Source of the DNA: Dipylidium caninum
Taxonomy: Eukaryota > Platyhelminthes > Cestoda > Cyclophyllidea > Dipylidiidae
DNA length: 64,000 nt
Direction of reading: 5' to 3'
Assembly: GCA_017562135.1 (NCBI GenBank)
Contig: QEYB01000999.1
Span: 248,001-312,000 of the forward strand
Part shown: piece by piece, positions 23,123-34,700 of the stretch
Numbering within the stretch: position 1 is the first letter of the stretch
How the letters are laid out: every line of letters begins with the position of its first letter
The notes under the pieces: model-generated
What the model was told of the DNA's origin: nothing
The model's input: only the letters and a program-made list of their open reading frames with translations
Databases searched by the model: none
Position numbers and translations under genes: made by a program

Positions 23123-25457
23123 CTATGCTTCGTACTCGTAGACCAGAAGGTTGGGTGCCGTGGGGTGAACTCGAACACGAGACCGAGAACTAGCTGGCGA
23201 ATCGAGACGCTTAGACAGGGAGGCCACACGAGAGAGCGGTCGGTTGCCGGAACTGACCCGAGAGGGCGGTAGCGGCGAGGTTAGGGAATTTGTCGACGTG
23301 CAGGAGGTCTGATGGGCGTTTTCATCCGACTCTTCATCTGTGACAGGAGGAATGAAGTTGTGTTAAGCAAATTTGTAACTAACACCACGGTAGATCAGTT
23401 AGCCAGCTTTGCCCTACCAGATCGATTTGACGGTTTATTTATCCAGTTACCTGTCTATTCACTTATTCCCACGTTGGAGGATCATTAGACTGGCCTATTG
23501 ATTATTAACTCCATAATAAGGAAAAATAATTGAGAGGGAGGAAGAAGTAATACAATATCTAATTTGTCCCTATCCACTAAAGTGTACGAGATAGCATAGA
23601 ATTTGTAGAAACCTGCGGCAAACTGCCCTGAGAGGAGGGAAGAAGGGAGAAAGGTGATGAGTATTCCAATATAGTGCTGTTAGTACCAATGCAATATCTC
23701 GGAGAGCATTACAACTTGTGCAAGGTGGCCGAACTGCCTCACAAAACCGCCTATCACGTTCACTGTCAGTGGTTCATAGAGTAGCTGGGGTGTCAACATC
23801 TACCTTCACCTCTGTCCACGATGCATTGACACTGACAGGAATGGAAAGTATTCTACCACATCAGGGCGACGAACGCCAAACGACGCTGCAGACCGAATTA
23901 ACTTATAACCTGGACAGATTGGAGGAAGGCGAAACACTTCACCGTCCCCGCTCTTCCCACTAACACCCTCCCTCTTTCCTGCCCTTGTCCCTGATTTGAT
24001 CTGACCTGGCCTGACCTGCCCCTGCCTCCTCTCCCCTCCCCTGCCCTCTCCGTCTTCCCCGAGTTAGCAGCCTATTCACAATGGTAATGGTTATCCTCAC
24101 GCCTTGGTGGCGCAGTTCCATGGCAAGAAGGCCCATTTGACTGCTCTAGTAGCATTCAATTACGTGACACTGTTGGAGATGGAGCAGAAGACATGAGAAG
24201 GAGTAGACGAGACTGTCGTGTGTGGCTGTGCGCTGAGGAGTCTGGAAAATTTGCAAGTCTGAGGGGGACGAATGAGGCTACAGGTGGTTGGGTAGACGTC
24301 AATCAATAGAGGCGGGCCTGGAGTAGCAATAACCCGATGAGGAGGTAGTCGGAACTCACTGAAGGCAGACTGTGTCGTTTCACTTCCGTTGCCCCCATTT
24401 TTGGAGGATTCAACACTGATAGCGTCACTCAAGCCGTGCACGGAATAGGCGTCTGAGGCGATGGGAGTGGGAAGCAGAGGTATTCCTTTTTCGCCGCAAC
24501 TTCGACTGCCTCCGCCTGTGCTGCCTCCGGCCTCGTTTTGTACTCCCACCTCTCCCCTCTTCTCCGCATCCTCTTCCTCTGATGAGCTAATTAACTCAAT
24601 TTCCCTCTCCCTGAACAGAGTCGGCTTCTCCAGCCCTAACTTTTCAGGCCTTTTTCGTTCTATTTGCAGATTGGATCTCAATGCCTGCAGCCGATAGTAA
24701 TCACGACAGTCTTTGTGATTACAGCTGACGGCAAGTTGATAGACACCGCCGTCTCCATCAATACCAAGACCACTTCCAGAGGCTATAACAGAAGGCCCAG
24801 TGGCCCTAGCAACGTCAGGCATACTTCGGAATGCCTTTAAACGAACGCTGTAGGGGACTAGATTTCCGTATCCACGATAGTCCTTCAGTGGTTGCCTTTG
24901 TGGACAGAACGAAGTAGTTGTAGTGGAGTTGGAGGAGCAATACGTGGGTGATGACGGACTTGGTGAGTTCGTCGAGAATGAGGTTGTAGAAGAGGAGGAA
25001 GATATAGACCGCGAAGTCGACGATCTGGAACGATTAGCACTGCTACTAATTCCGGCCCCGTATGATATTACATCTCGACTATCGTAGAGACGGAATCGGG
25101 AGGTGGCGAGGGAACGGGTTCGTTGATTTTCAGTAAGCATTCGGCAATTGAAAACGTGTCTTTCTTGACACGAAGAATCCGGGACGTCGGTGCTATTAGT
25201 CTTTTGCCGTACAAGAAGGATAGGCTGCTGGGAGCAACTTGTGTCCTTAACATGATGGTGGTGGCGAAGAGGGCATTGCTGATGTCGATTTTGATTGTGC
25301 CGATGGTAGGATCGACTTCCTTTCTGAGGTTTTCGGTTCTTGGGAATCACAGCTGCTGCCGGCGGTATTGGAGGGTTGTTAATCCTGGGAGGCAATTGCG
25401 GCTGAATATAGCGGAAGTTTGTCGACTCGTCTGCCGTTTTCGTTGAATCATCGCGAT
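23123..25457 (-). CDS. Unrecognised Ser/Pro-rich protein, 3' part
   Basis: No family was recognised. Two exons are supported. The large one is about 25457-24171 (acceptor TTTTAG). The terminal one is 23337-23123, with an acceptor CACAG and a stop after NLLVYEYEA. They join in phase if the donor is A|GTGTCA at 24170; together they encode about 499 residues. The large exon also stays open upstream to about 25503. The protein is mostly disordered. It has a Pro-rich start, a His/Gln-rich stretch, a long Ser/Thr run (24930-25040), a conserved-looking block QPLKDYRGYGN then VRLKAFRSMPDVA, a small Cys/His patch CNHKDCRDYYRLQALR, and an acidic ISSSEEEDAEKRGE. The tail is rich in Ser/Arg. A cytoskeletal or signalling scaffold is conceivable but not shown. 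Upstream exons were not found. The 3' end of the large exon lies inside the direct repeat. Confidence 0.6.
23706..24548 (+). repeat. Direct repeat, copy B
   Basis: Matches copy A (1176-2009) in the same orientation, 22.5 kb away. It spans the 3' end of the large exon of the minus-strand gene and most of its last intron, including an 84-codon plus-strand frame ending near 23960. Because this copy keeps an intact frame and donor while copy A is frameshifted, B is taken as the source. Confidence 0.85.
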
Positions 25458-25503
25458 CTAAAATTCGATTGTTTTTTCTACTGTCATTAATTTCCAACCC
25501 CAA

Positions 25504-28500
25504 AAATCAAGGTATAATCGGGAAATCAAATACTCGACGAATAGATAGCCAATAATAGTCTAATGTTTTAACAGCCCATGGTATTCGTACACAGGCTACT
25601 GATAGACTTCCACCATTCAGATGACAAAGAATGCCTCTAGCCCAATACTAATGCTCATCTCTTGACTGGTTGAGGGATTTATATCAACCAGTCGGTCTCA
25701 TATGCTGCATCGTTTTGAACTTCTGACAAAATATTATGCAATCAGACAATAAAAGTGAGTCTAAATATACTCTCGGGGTAAAACGAATTTCTTGGAAACT
25801 CCATTGCGTGATGTTAATTTACGAAGTTAGAAATAATATTAAAATGAACATGAATAATCCTACTTATTCGCACCTTTCCTCAAGCATCTTACTATAAGCT
25901 CATCATGACCTTGAAAACGGGACGACGGACTCATTATTTTGTTTGTGTGGAGGGTAGAGATGAAAAGCTTGAGCAAGAAATTATATTAACAGTAGGTGAG
26001 AAGGCAGAGGGAGAGGAAAAAGGAACAAATAGCCGTTCACTATTGACACAGTTAGCTAATTAGAAGTAACATGTCTCAAAAATATGGTCATCTTCGTCTC
26101 CACTTGTGATCACTAAAAACTCATCCTGTTCAAAAATTGCCACCTCGTTGTGGGCAGACGTGAATTCAGTTATTATTTTATTGAAAAGAAATAAACAGTT
26201 TCATAAGTAAATCGCGCAGCAACTAAGTGTTACGCTAATCACTCAATTTAACCCATGTGCAAATTTCTCTCCCATCTCGAGTCCAGAGCCTTCCGTCTGC
26301 CAACTGGTACCTCTGTCGTTTAGCAACACCCCTATGTCGCATTCTCTCCCCATATGAAGCACTTCAAACCTTGAAAGGAACTCGAGAGGTGATGCTGCCT
26401 CGACTGTTGCTCAAAGATTGTGTTTTAGCGCTTAAGGAAAAAAAAAGTGTCGAGGAGGCACAAGTCGATCTGCGAAGATTAACTTCGGAGTTTAAAAAAC
26501 GATATTGACGACTTACAAGCGTTCATATGACAATGGAAGTAAGTTGTAGTTCGTTGAAAATAAATCTACTAACGTATCCTAGTCATCACTTAACGAGTTG
26601 TTGAACAGCCTAGTCGGGGAGTCTGATCCCTTCCCTTTTCCAATTTTTTAATTGAAGTCATAATCTTACTTCCATGAGGAACAGATTTGAGGAATAAAAA
26701 TTATCCGTCGTAGCCTCTCTGATATCTTCAAATTGGATGGCGTGGAATATGTCTAAACGAGAAGACACCAGATAGTCAACTGATGGGAAGTGCGGATACA
26801 AGTTCTTTTAGCACTGATTTCAATCGCCGTTTAGATTCTGCTCTCTACATTACGTCATACTCTAAAAGATGTAAAAAGTAATTGAACCTAATATTTATAA
26901 GTAGTATATTCCGACTAAACTAAATTTGCTTCAGGTCAAAACGTTTCAAGCCTTAGACGAAGTTCCAAATAATGGTAACGCACAAATGAAGTAATTGACA
27001 TCTCATTGTTTATTTGTCTGTTTACTCTTTTTCAACCTCGGAGTGATCGCAACTTTTACGGTCCAGGCTGCTGCCGCATTCCAGTGGATGAGCGAATGGT
27101 TTCGGCATATATGCGGCGAGGCACTATTTATGGGCTGGGGACGAGAGGACAAAGCACTGCCAATCAGAGATTCCCAGTCGATAGAGTGGACGCCACTCCA
27201 CAGGGAGTTCGTTGGTATGTGGACGCGATTTCTACGTTATCGGCTGGACTATGAAAACGTCTGTAATCATTTTCACTCCTCTCCTCTCCTCTTCCATTCT
27301 TTTTTCCTTTTTTATTTATAAATTCTACTTACTTTCCCCTGTTACGATGGCCATCGTTAAGTCATTTTGTGTGAAATTTCGGCAATTTTAAGTCTGTAAT
27401 TAACATACACTTTCAACTACCGTGAAGAGGGGATGGCAGACTTTGACCATAAAAGTAATCGGTGTTTTCAATTACAGTCGTGACGAAGCCCATTAAATTT
27501 GCCCTTTAAAAAACAGTCTTAATAAGTTAATTCTACCAAAGAAGACATTTCCTCCGTGAAGGGAGTGCTTGCAATAAAGGGGAAGGAGAAAAATAGGCAA
27601 AGTGAGAGCAATGATCAAGTCCGGTTAAGCGCTAGACGTTCAAGGGTGCAGACAATCTGCGTCACGTATATGCGACGCGCCTACAGATGCACTTGAAAAG
27701 GAAGCCCTCACAACGAAAATCAACAACTCTAAATTAAAGCATTGGAATGGAATGCGTTGGCAAATATCATGATAGAAATAAACGATAAAGTAGCCAATTT
27801 GTGCTCAGGGGAATTCTCCACAGGCCAACAGTTGTCAAACCACATCAGACCAGCAAAAGGGCAGGGGGGGGGGCACCGAAGAACCTTTTTTGGAGACAGA
27901 GGGAGCAGAAGTAGGATCCTAATACCTTGTTTACTGCCTATTATCTCTACATCGATGAGAGTAGCAAAGGGCGGATTTTATCGTGACGACAGGCGCAAAA
28001 CAATCAACTGGTCAAAGTGGTCGAAAGTGGAGGTCACAGCATTGTTAAATCTTCAGTGACCCGACTTGAAATTACCACATCCCATCTATCAGCATCGAAG
28101 AATGCTTCTTAATGTAGCGCAAATTTGTTTAATGAGTACGTGCTTCGAGCGTCAAAATTGGAGAACCAGGGTTTTCGGAAGAGAATCCCCTTAATTCACC
28201 ACTCTTAACTCACTCGCATAACAGTCCGAATTTGTAAGCCAGCATATCCACACCGCTCAAGATAGCGATTGAATTGCCTTTAATAAAAATATAGATGAAG
28301 AGAGACCTCGTGTCAAAATTTGGACTGATGCGAGTAATTCCAAGTTCAGTGGGAATAACTAGTAATGAATGCAGTGGGAGCACATAATGACTGTTACACT
28401 CCCTGCGCACATTGTGGGCAAATGTAACAGGGTTTCGCGATAGCGGTGGGGAAAATTCAAGACATAGAAGGCCGTGTGATTTTTCTGACCTCATCACCAT

Positions 28501-29852
28501 CATCAAGGGAGATGAGAGAACAAGTAAATTCTTTCCAACCCACCTGACTTTTTGATAAGCGTTTTTTGTGAACACCAGCAAGCCCTAAGCGACGTAAAAT
28601 AGCTACAAAATTCACCATGCTGTCGATTTCTGAGGCTATACGACCTCATGGGATCTAAGGCAAATAAAGAGAACTGCGGTTTAATGTAAGATAATCTCTC
28701 ACTTCGTCACACTCCCATCACAACTTCCACAGGAGAGTTAATTGGAATAATCACACTTCGTGTTGAGATAAGGAAGAGGCAACTAAGATATAATGGTGGA
28801 AAGAGGCACAGGCAGAAGTGATTGTACTTCCCTCCCTGCAGAATGGCGTGATCCCCAGATTATTCCCTTTAAATAAGTTCGTTATCAAAGCAAAATTCAA
28901 CAATGTCGAGGCTCTGAACAAGACTGTAATGCCGGAGTTTGCCTCCCTGCATAAGTGGCGAAACAAACGGTCTCAGTCAATGTTTACTCTTCTCAACGAC
29001 CACTGTAAAGACGATAAGTAATACTTTGCCTAAGAATTTATATCCACTGAAAGTGGAAGATAAAAATTGCCTCCACTGTGGAGTGGGAGGAGAATTGCGA
29101 ACCTCTACCTGTGCCAGGGGAATTTTATTGTCAAATGGGCATAGGTTTAGCGGGACGAGAAAATGGCACCACGGGATAGAGTTCATGAGAAATCCTGAGA
29201 GCTTTGGCATTCCAAGGCACACCAAGGACATCCACTTCATCATTAGACTTAAACTTGCTTGTGCTTCTGCATTCCTCATTAAACACTCTTTAGTTTCAAA
29301 CACCACCTTCTTTAAAAGGCACCGACTATTCCAAGGAACAAGGACCACAAATGGCTTCATACCCTCCGAGCTTCAGAGGAGGCTCGTGAGGTTCTGGTAG
29401 ATGATGACGTGGTGGCCTACACCGCTTAATGATTTGACCAGATTATTTATTCGGGGAGGTGAGAAAAGGTTGCTGTTTCCCTAACCTTAATCTACTTAAT
29501 TACTCTTCCATGTCTACAAATCCTCTTCGCTCCCATTTACCATGTCACCTATTTCGGCACAGGGGGTTAAAAATACGTGAGAGATGATGGTGGACAATCA
29601 ACGCGACGTAGTACATATTCCACCATAGATTACTAAATCCTCCAATATGTTTAGTCTTGCATCGTGGTCCACAGTGAAAAACCGTACTTCCTCCGTTTAT
29701 GCCACGCGAGTAGGTGGCTCGACTCATGCTACATCCCTTTCATGACATTATTGTCGTAAAGGTGGTTCTTTGAGGAGTTCCCCACAATTAGGGCTCCTTT
29801 GATCTCACAGACGAATAGATTCATCTAGCCAAAACGAACACCCTGCGTGATA
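25504..29852. other. Mostly unassigned DNA with one candidate exon pair
   Basis: Two plus-strand frames look somewhat protein-like. One is 26257-26508, ending in a charged helical stretch (KEKKSVEEAQVDLRRL). The other is about 27034-27254, containing RIPVDERMVSAYMRRG and RFPVDRVD before a stop. No acceptor-donor pair joins them convincingly and no family is recognised. They could belong to one small gene. Upstream exons of the 23-25 kb minus-strand gene may also lie here. A poly-G run lies near 27866. The frames at 28940-29400 overlap on both strands and could not be assigned. Confidence 0.25.
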
Positions 29853-31098
29853 CTGGGCGGGAAACTATGAAATGGGCGTTTTGAATAGTCTTTGTTCAAC
29901 GAGTTGTATAGCATTATTATTTCATTTTTCGCCGAAGCCATGTGGTAACAAAAGTGATTTACATTCACTTTTATTGTCGATTTGCAATTGCATCAGAGCG
30001 CAGCTCAACAGGTTTCGAGAAACATTATTACGACGTTCGAGAATGGAATCACCCATGAACAGAAATGCTGCATGTTCGTCTTAGAAAATATTTCGGTTTG
30101 GCAATTTGGATATCGTTAAGGCTCTAGACGCCTCGGAAAACACCACCTTCCCATGTTGATGATAACGAGGAGGAGCAAGTATGGACGACGACGATGACGA
30201 CGACGGCGGCGGCGGCGGAATCCCCTCCACACGCACAACTATGCGTTAACTTGAGTCTCAACCGGCTATCAGCCACCCATACGCCTCCTGCTGTGCTAAA
30301 ACATCTGTGTGCAATAAATGAAAAGAGAAAACGAACTCTTACATGTCGGCCGTATGAACTAACACAACCACAAACGGCTGAAGGCACGAGCAAGTGCGCA
30401 TCACTGTTGCTTCCTTCGCAGTACACCATTGCCGTCGTTTTTACACCATTTCATCACTTTTGATGAAAAGAGGACTTTGTATGACAATGGAAAACGACCA
30501 TGCGAATTGGCACATAAGAATACACTCCGCGGATACACCGCTAAGCCGGAAGTTCACCGAAAAGCAACAGGCCTAGCATACGGTGGAGTGCCCAACAAGT
30601 GGTCCCGTATTATTACTTCCTGCCACCACCAGGCGAAACCATAACAGTGGCGCAGTCCCATTGACGTGCGTTTAGGTGATTTCCTGCACGAGGAGAAGCT
30701 TATGAGGAAGAAGGAAGCAGCATTTCTCAATCGGCTCGACGATCACACAAGGCTTCAATTACTGTTGACAAGTTAAATACCTTCTCGACAAATGAAATTT
30801 TACCACATCCTCCATATGCACCCGATATTCCACGCACTTGTTGTTACCTTCTTCGTAACTGTGGATTATTTGTAAGAGAGAAGAACATCAACCAAAATGA
30901 CATTAAAACAGTCTGTGAAGCGTTGATTAACTGCAAAAGTGAAGGTTTTCCCAAAAAAGCCATGACTCGTCCAATCGGTGGCAGAAAGTCGTAGATGCCA
31001 CTGGGAGTTATTGCGATTAAGTGTAATAAATAATGTGCATAATTGAGCCTTTTGCTTTCTTCTTATATTTAAAACCCGTTTCATAGTTTCCAACCTAA
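29853..31098 (+). mobile_element. Mariner transposon, copy 2 (full length, inactive)
   Basis: Both terminal repeats are present: GGGAAACTATGAAATGGGC on the left, and on the right the complement of TTAGGTTGGAAACTATGAAA. Each is next to a TA dinucleotide (29851-29852 and 31099-31100), the mariner target site. The total length of 1246 bp is normal for mariner. The transposase is read on the plus strand: TCRPYELTQ near 30340, FHHFITFDEKRTLYDN across 30450-30490 (first catalytic Asp), and HPPYAPDIPRTCCYLLRN near 30815. The last block has Cys where the family's usual catalytic Asp/Ser-Asp-Tyr sits, and several frameshifts and stops interrupt the gene. The copy is a fossil. Confidence 0.92.
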
Positions 31099-31782
31099 TA
31101 TTTACAAGTTATTACTCTGTTTTCTGTCATCAACGCATATTTCATCCAGACACTCCGAGCAAACTTACAAATAACCAAAAAGCTTGACTTCAACACGCTC
31201 TGACATAGTCACAAGAAAGTATCTCATGTGAGAGCTCACATTTGATGCAACTCACCACAGGCGATTTGATTAGGTCACAATAAAACTATTTCGCGTTTCA
31301 GGGTGATCTCTGCTTTAATTAGACCGAAAAATGATCCATTTTTGATGCCGTAGACGCAAAATATCAACTATATATTTAATTTAATGAATGGGAGAGGGCT
31401 CCGTTAAATTTACGTAGTTAACTTAAGTGTCACCTCATCTTCTCTCCTCATTACAGGCTCATGGAATGGACTTAGACGTCACACCATCATGGTGGCTCTC
31501 AGTAAAGTCACTCGCATGACAGTTAATTCCCCCGAAGTGGGGACTTAATCCGCATGGAAAGCGGTTACACAACGAGTAAGTTGTAAACGTGATCGTCTTA
31601 GTTATTTCAAATAACCAAACAAAAGTTGGAAATTACAATCCCTTTAGTGTCCAGTATATCCCAGCAGAACTTTCAAAAAGTAAAGAAAAGTACATGAGTT
31701 TGGGATTGCTGTCTTCCTTAAATAAATCACTAAATACCTGAATGTACTTGTTGCTTTTCATTGTTCTCTCACTTAAAGTTCA
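31099..31782. other. No supported gene
   Basis: AT-rich DNA between the mariner and the stop codon of the CUB-LDLa gene, including its 3' UTR. Confidence 0.5.
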
Positions 31783-34700
31783 CTATTTCAACACTGCTGC
31801 CGTGAACCGCGCGTGTCGTACACCACACAAAGAGCAGTTTTGACGAATACCAAACAAACGCACAAAATCTGCCAGATTAATTAGGACTAGATTTAAAACT
31901 CGGACAACAGGGAACATACTCAACTTTCCCCGGTCATGCGGAATTTGTGTGTATTGCACTAAATTGACATCCGATTGCCATGTATTCCTTGGGGATTTTT
32001 GGCGTTGTTGGTGAATTTGTTGATGTTGAAAAAGGGCAGTTCGTGATTTACCCGCCTTCGTTGACAGTGACTTAGGATTATTGTTGTTTAGACCAAAGGC
32101 TCGGGCTACAGCTGGAGATGTTTTTCTACTCCAATTGTGATTTGCAAATATAGCCTTTTGAGTTGATGCCGATTCTCGACCTAGAAGAGCGTCTCCAGAG
32201 CTGGAAAAGACCGGTTCATTTTCAATCTCATCCAAGTCAATAATCACATCGGCGGAGAGAAGTTTAGAGGCATTTGAAGATGGCGAGACGACACGTTTAT
32301 TGCCCGTCTTCCCTCCAGCCTGTGGACTCTCCAGTTCAGAAGGCAGTTTAATCTCTATCTCATGATTACTCGCCTCCTTCCGTTTACGACGTATGGCAAA
32401 AACTATAAAAAAGCAGGAAATGAAAGACAGAACAGTCGATATTTCGTTAAGGCGAGTTTTGATTCATCGCATAGGCAACAACAAAATTGACAATATGGTA
32501 ACTACTTTTAATGCAAATCATTGGATTCTGTAGGTAAATCATAATATTTCGTTAAATTTTGTGAGTTATTGGTCCAAAATAACAGTGGAAGTGCGTATTT
32601 ACCCTTTGAGAAGCATATCTTTATATGAAACTTACACATGCAAATGACAGTGACAATGATTAGAGTTAAAGAAATCGACCCAATGATGGCCGCATGTTTT
32701 TCGAGATCGGCCTTTTCTGTCATCGCCCGCTCCAACGCCGCCTTGTCCTTCTCCGATAAGTCGGTGGTGTCGGTCTCCTCCACGTTTTCCACCACGCCGG
32801 CTTTGTCTAAAAAACCATTTTAGTAAAAAAGGCTACTTTTTAAGGTTCGTGATAGCAGCAGGAGGTCCTTACTCGAGTTACAACAACGAGGCATTTCTTA
32901 AGCCTCTGTAAAATAACATGGATTTTCAATTCCTTTTTATAACTGGACCACTACGTTCGCGCAAGCGCCTAGGTAACATAATTCGTGGAACTAGGTCAAA
33001 GCGATGTTTTCTTAGGGCTTAAAAAGTGCATCAACTCCCTTCACGGGTGGATTTTTCTTCGACTGCGAGAACATAGCATAGCCCATTGTGCAATTAGGAC
33101 CATGCTTAAATCACCATAAGGAAACTTAGAGACTCGGTAAACTGCGGAAAAGCCAAGTAACTTATGTTTGCCACACCATAAAGAGAAAAAAACTGGGTCT
33201 CGCACACTTGTACGACGATGGATTATTTGGACGTAGATCAAGAGTTCTTGATCTGAAAAATGTCGTCTCGCTCAATTGGAAGGAAATGACCATACATCCC
33301 GCTTACTGGTATACTTATAACTGCGTTTATCACTAAAGGAGAGAAAATTTGCTTCGCTAATTCACCAAATTAACGCGGACCAGAGGAAGATGGAGATAGA
33401 CTGGAAGATAGGTTGTAGTAGTGATTTTTCGCTTCCAAAAATAGACTGCCCGAGGCGGTCAATTAGGCTGTTCCACAGAGATTAGGATCGTCTTTTCCTC
33501 CCCCGTGTCTTAAGCCTTCCTTAGCACCTACTCTCTTTGCCTTCCTACCTCGCTTAATTCTCCCAGTGTCTTCGCAGCCATAACAGGAATTAAGTTAACT
33601 TTTCCACGCATCAGTTTCCGCGGCAATACAATGGGTCCACCAACTAATCTTGGGTTGGCAAGACTTTCCCTCCCAGTCTCACTTTACCAATTAATAACGA
33701 TTGAAGTAAGATTAGATTTTTTCATTTCTCGAATAAGTAAAGACTTTTTCCACGGGTTTAGTCACGAGACAAAATCAAATTTGCACTTACGGTTGTGCGG
33801 TTAATGCATCGAATAGTGGGGTCGCAAGTATACGAGGAGTGTTTAACCATGACTCCTACCATCTCTTATCAACAAATAGTGGAACAATAGAACGTGATAG
33901 ACTTGATGTGGCCATGAATCCATGTAGTTCCAAATTTATCATTCAAGTCAAATTATCACTAGATTAAGTAAGTGCACTGATATAGTTAATAATGCTGATT
34001 GAACCTTCAAGATGAATTAATTGGATACACTAAGCGCCTGATTGTCGGACCAAAGTTATAGGAGGTGCAACAATCATTGGGATGTCTAGAGTTACCTTGG
34101 CTGCATTTCGAAAGGATTAGGTCCAAACTGGTTTAAATCTAGAGTACGTCATTCGTACTCTTAACCGAGGAGTCTAGGGAAACAGCTATTATGAAAGGGA
34201 AAATTTAAAAAAGCAAATAAGAAATTACATTGGGACATTCTTCACATGAATTCCGATTTCCAGTTTGTTTCACTATCACGTGACCGTTTATTTACTCCTG
34301 ATTTCGGCCTAACATACTACTACTTTGGACAATTTATCGGGTGTGTAGGTATAAGAAAGTTGTTTGAACGGTGGGCAAACGATACGATTGGCTGGGGACC
34401 ATTCAACCAATCAGTTTTCTCCATTGGGACAATGACTCCAGCACGTGGAGAGACATGCTGAAGTAGGTACGAAACTCTGACCTGGATTACATGCGGCGTC
34501 GCCCTCATCTTGTCCTAGTGGACAGTTGATCACCCCATCGCACCAATGACCGCTCTGGATGCAGTAGGCCTCGTCGCATGCGCGTTGGTTGGATGCACAA
34601 ACTAAATTCGGTGCAAAGTCGGAAACATGGAGATTAGACCCCAACATGCTTGTATACATGGGCACGCATTAACAGTGCCCACAAGAGAAAGCCATCCTGC

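Noticed and set aside
24160..25503. Single 447-codon intronless gene
   Set aside because: A strong terminal exon at 23337-23123 joins in phase, and the open frame has no ATG at its start, so it is an internal exon.
28939..29400. 153-codon plus frame overlapping a 127-codon minus frame; minus strand has a phrase like VDVLGVPWNAKAL reminiscent of retroelement polymerases
   Set aside because: The resemblance is too short and is interrupted by stops; neither strand gives a consistent gene or element.
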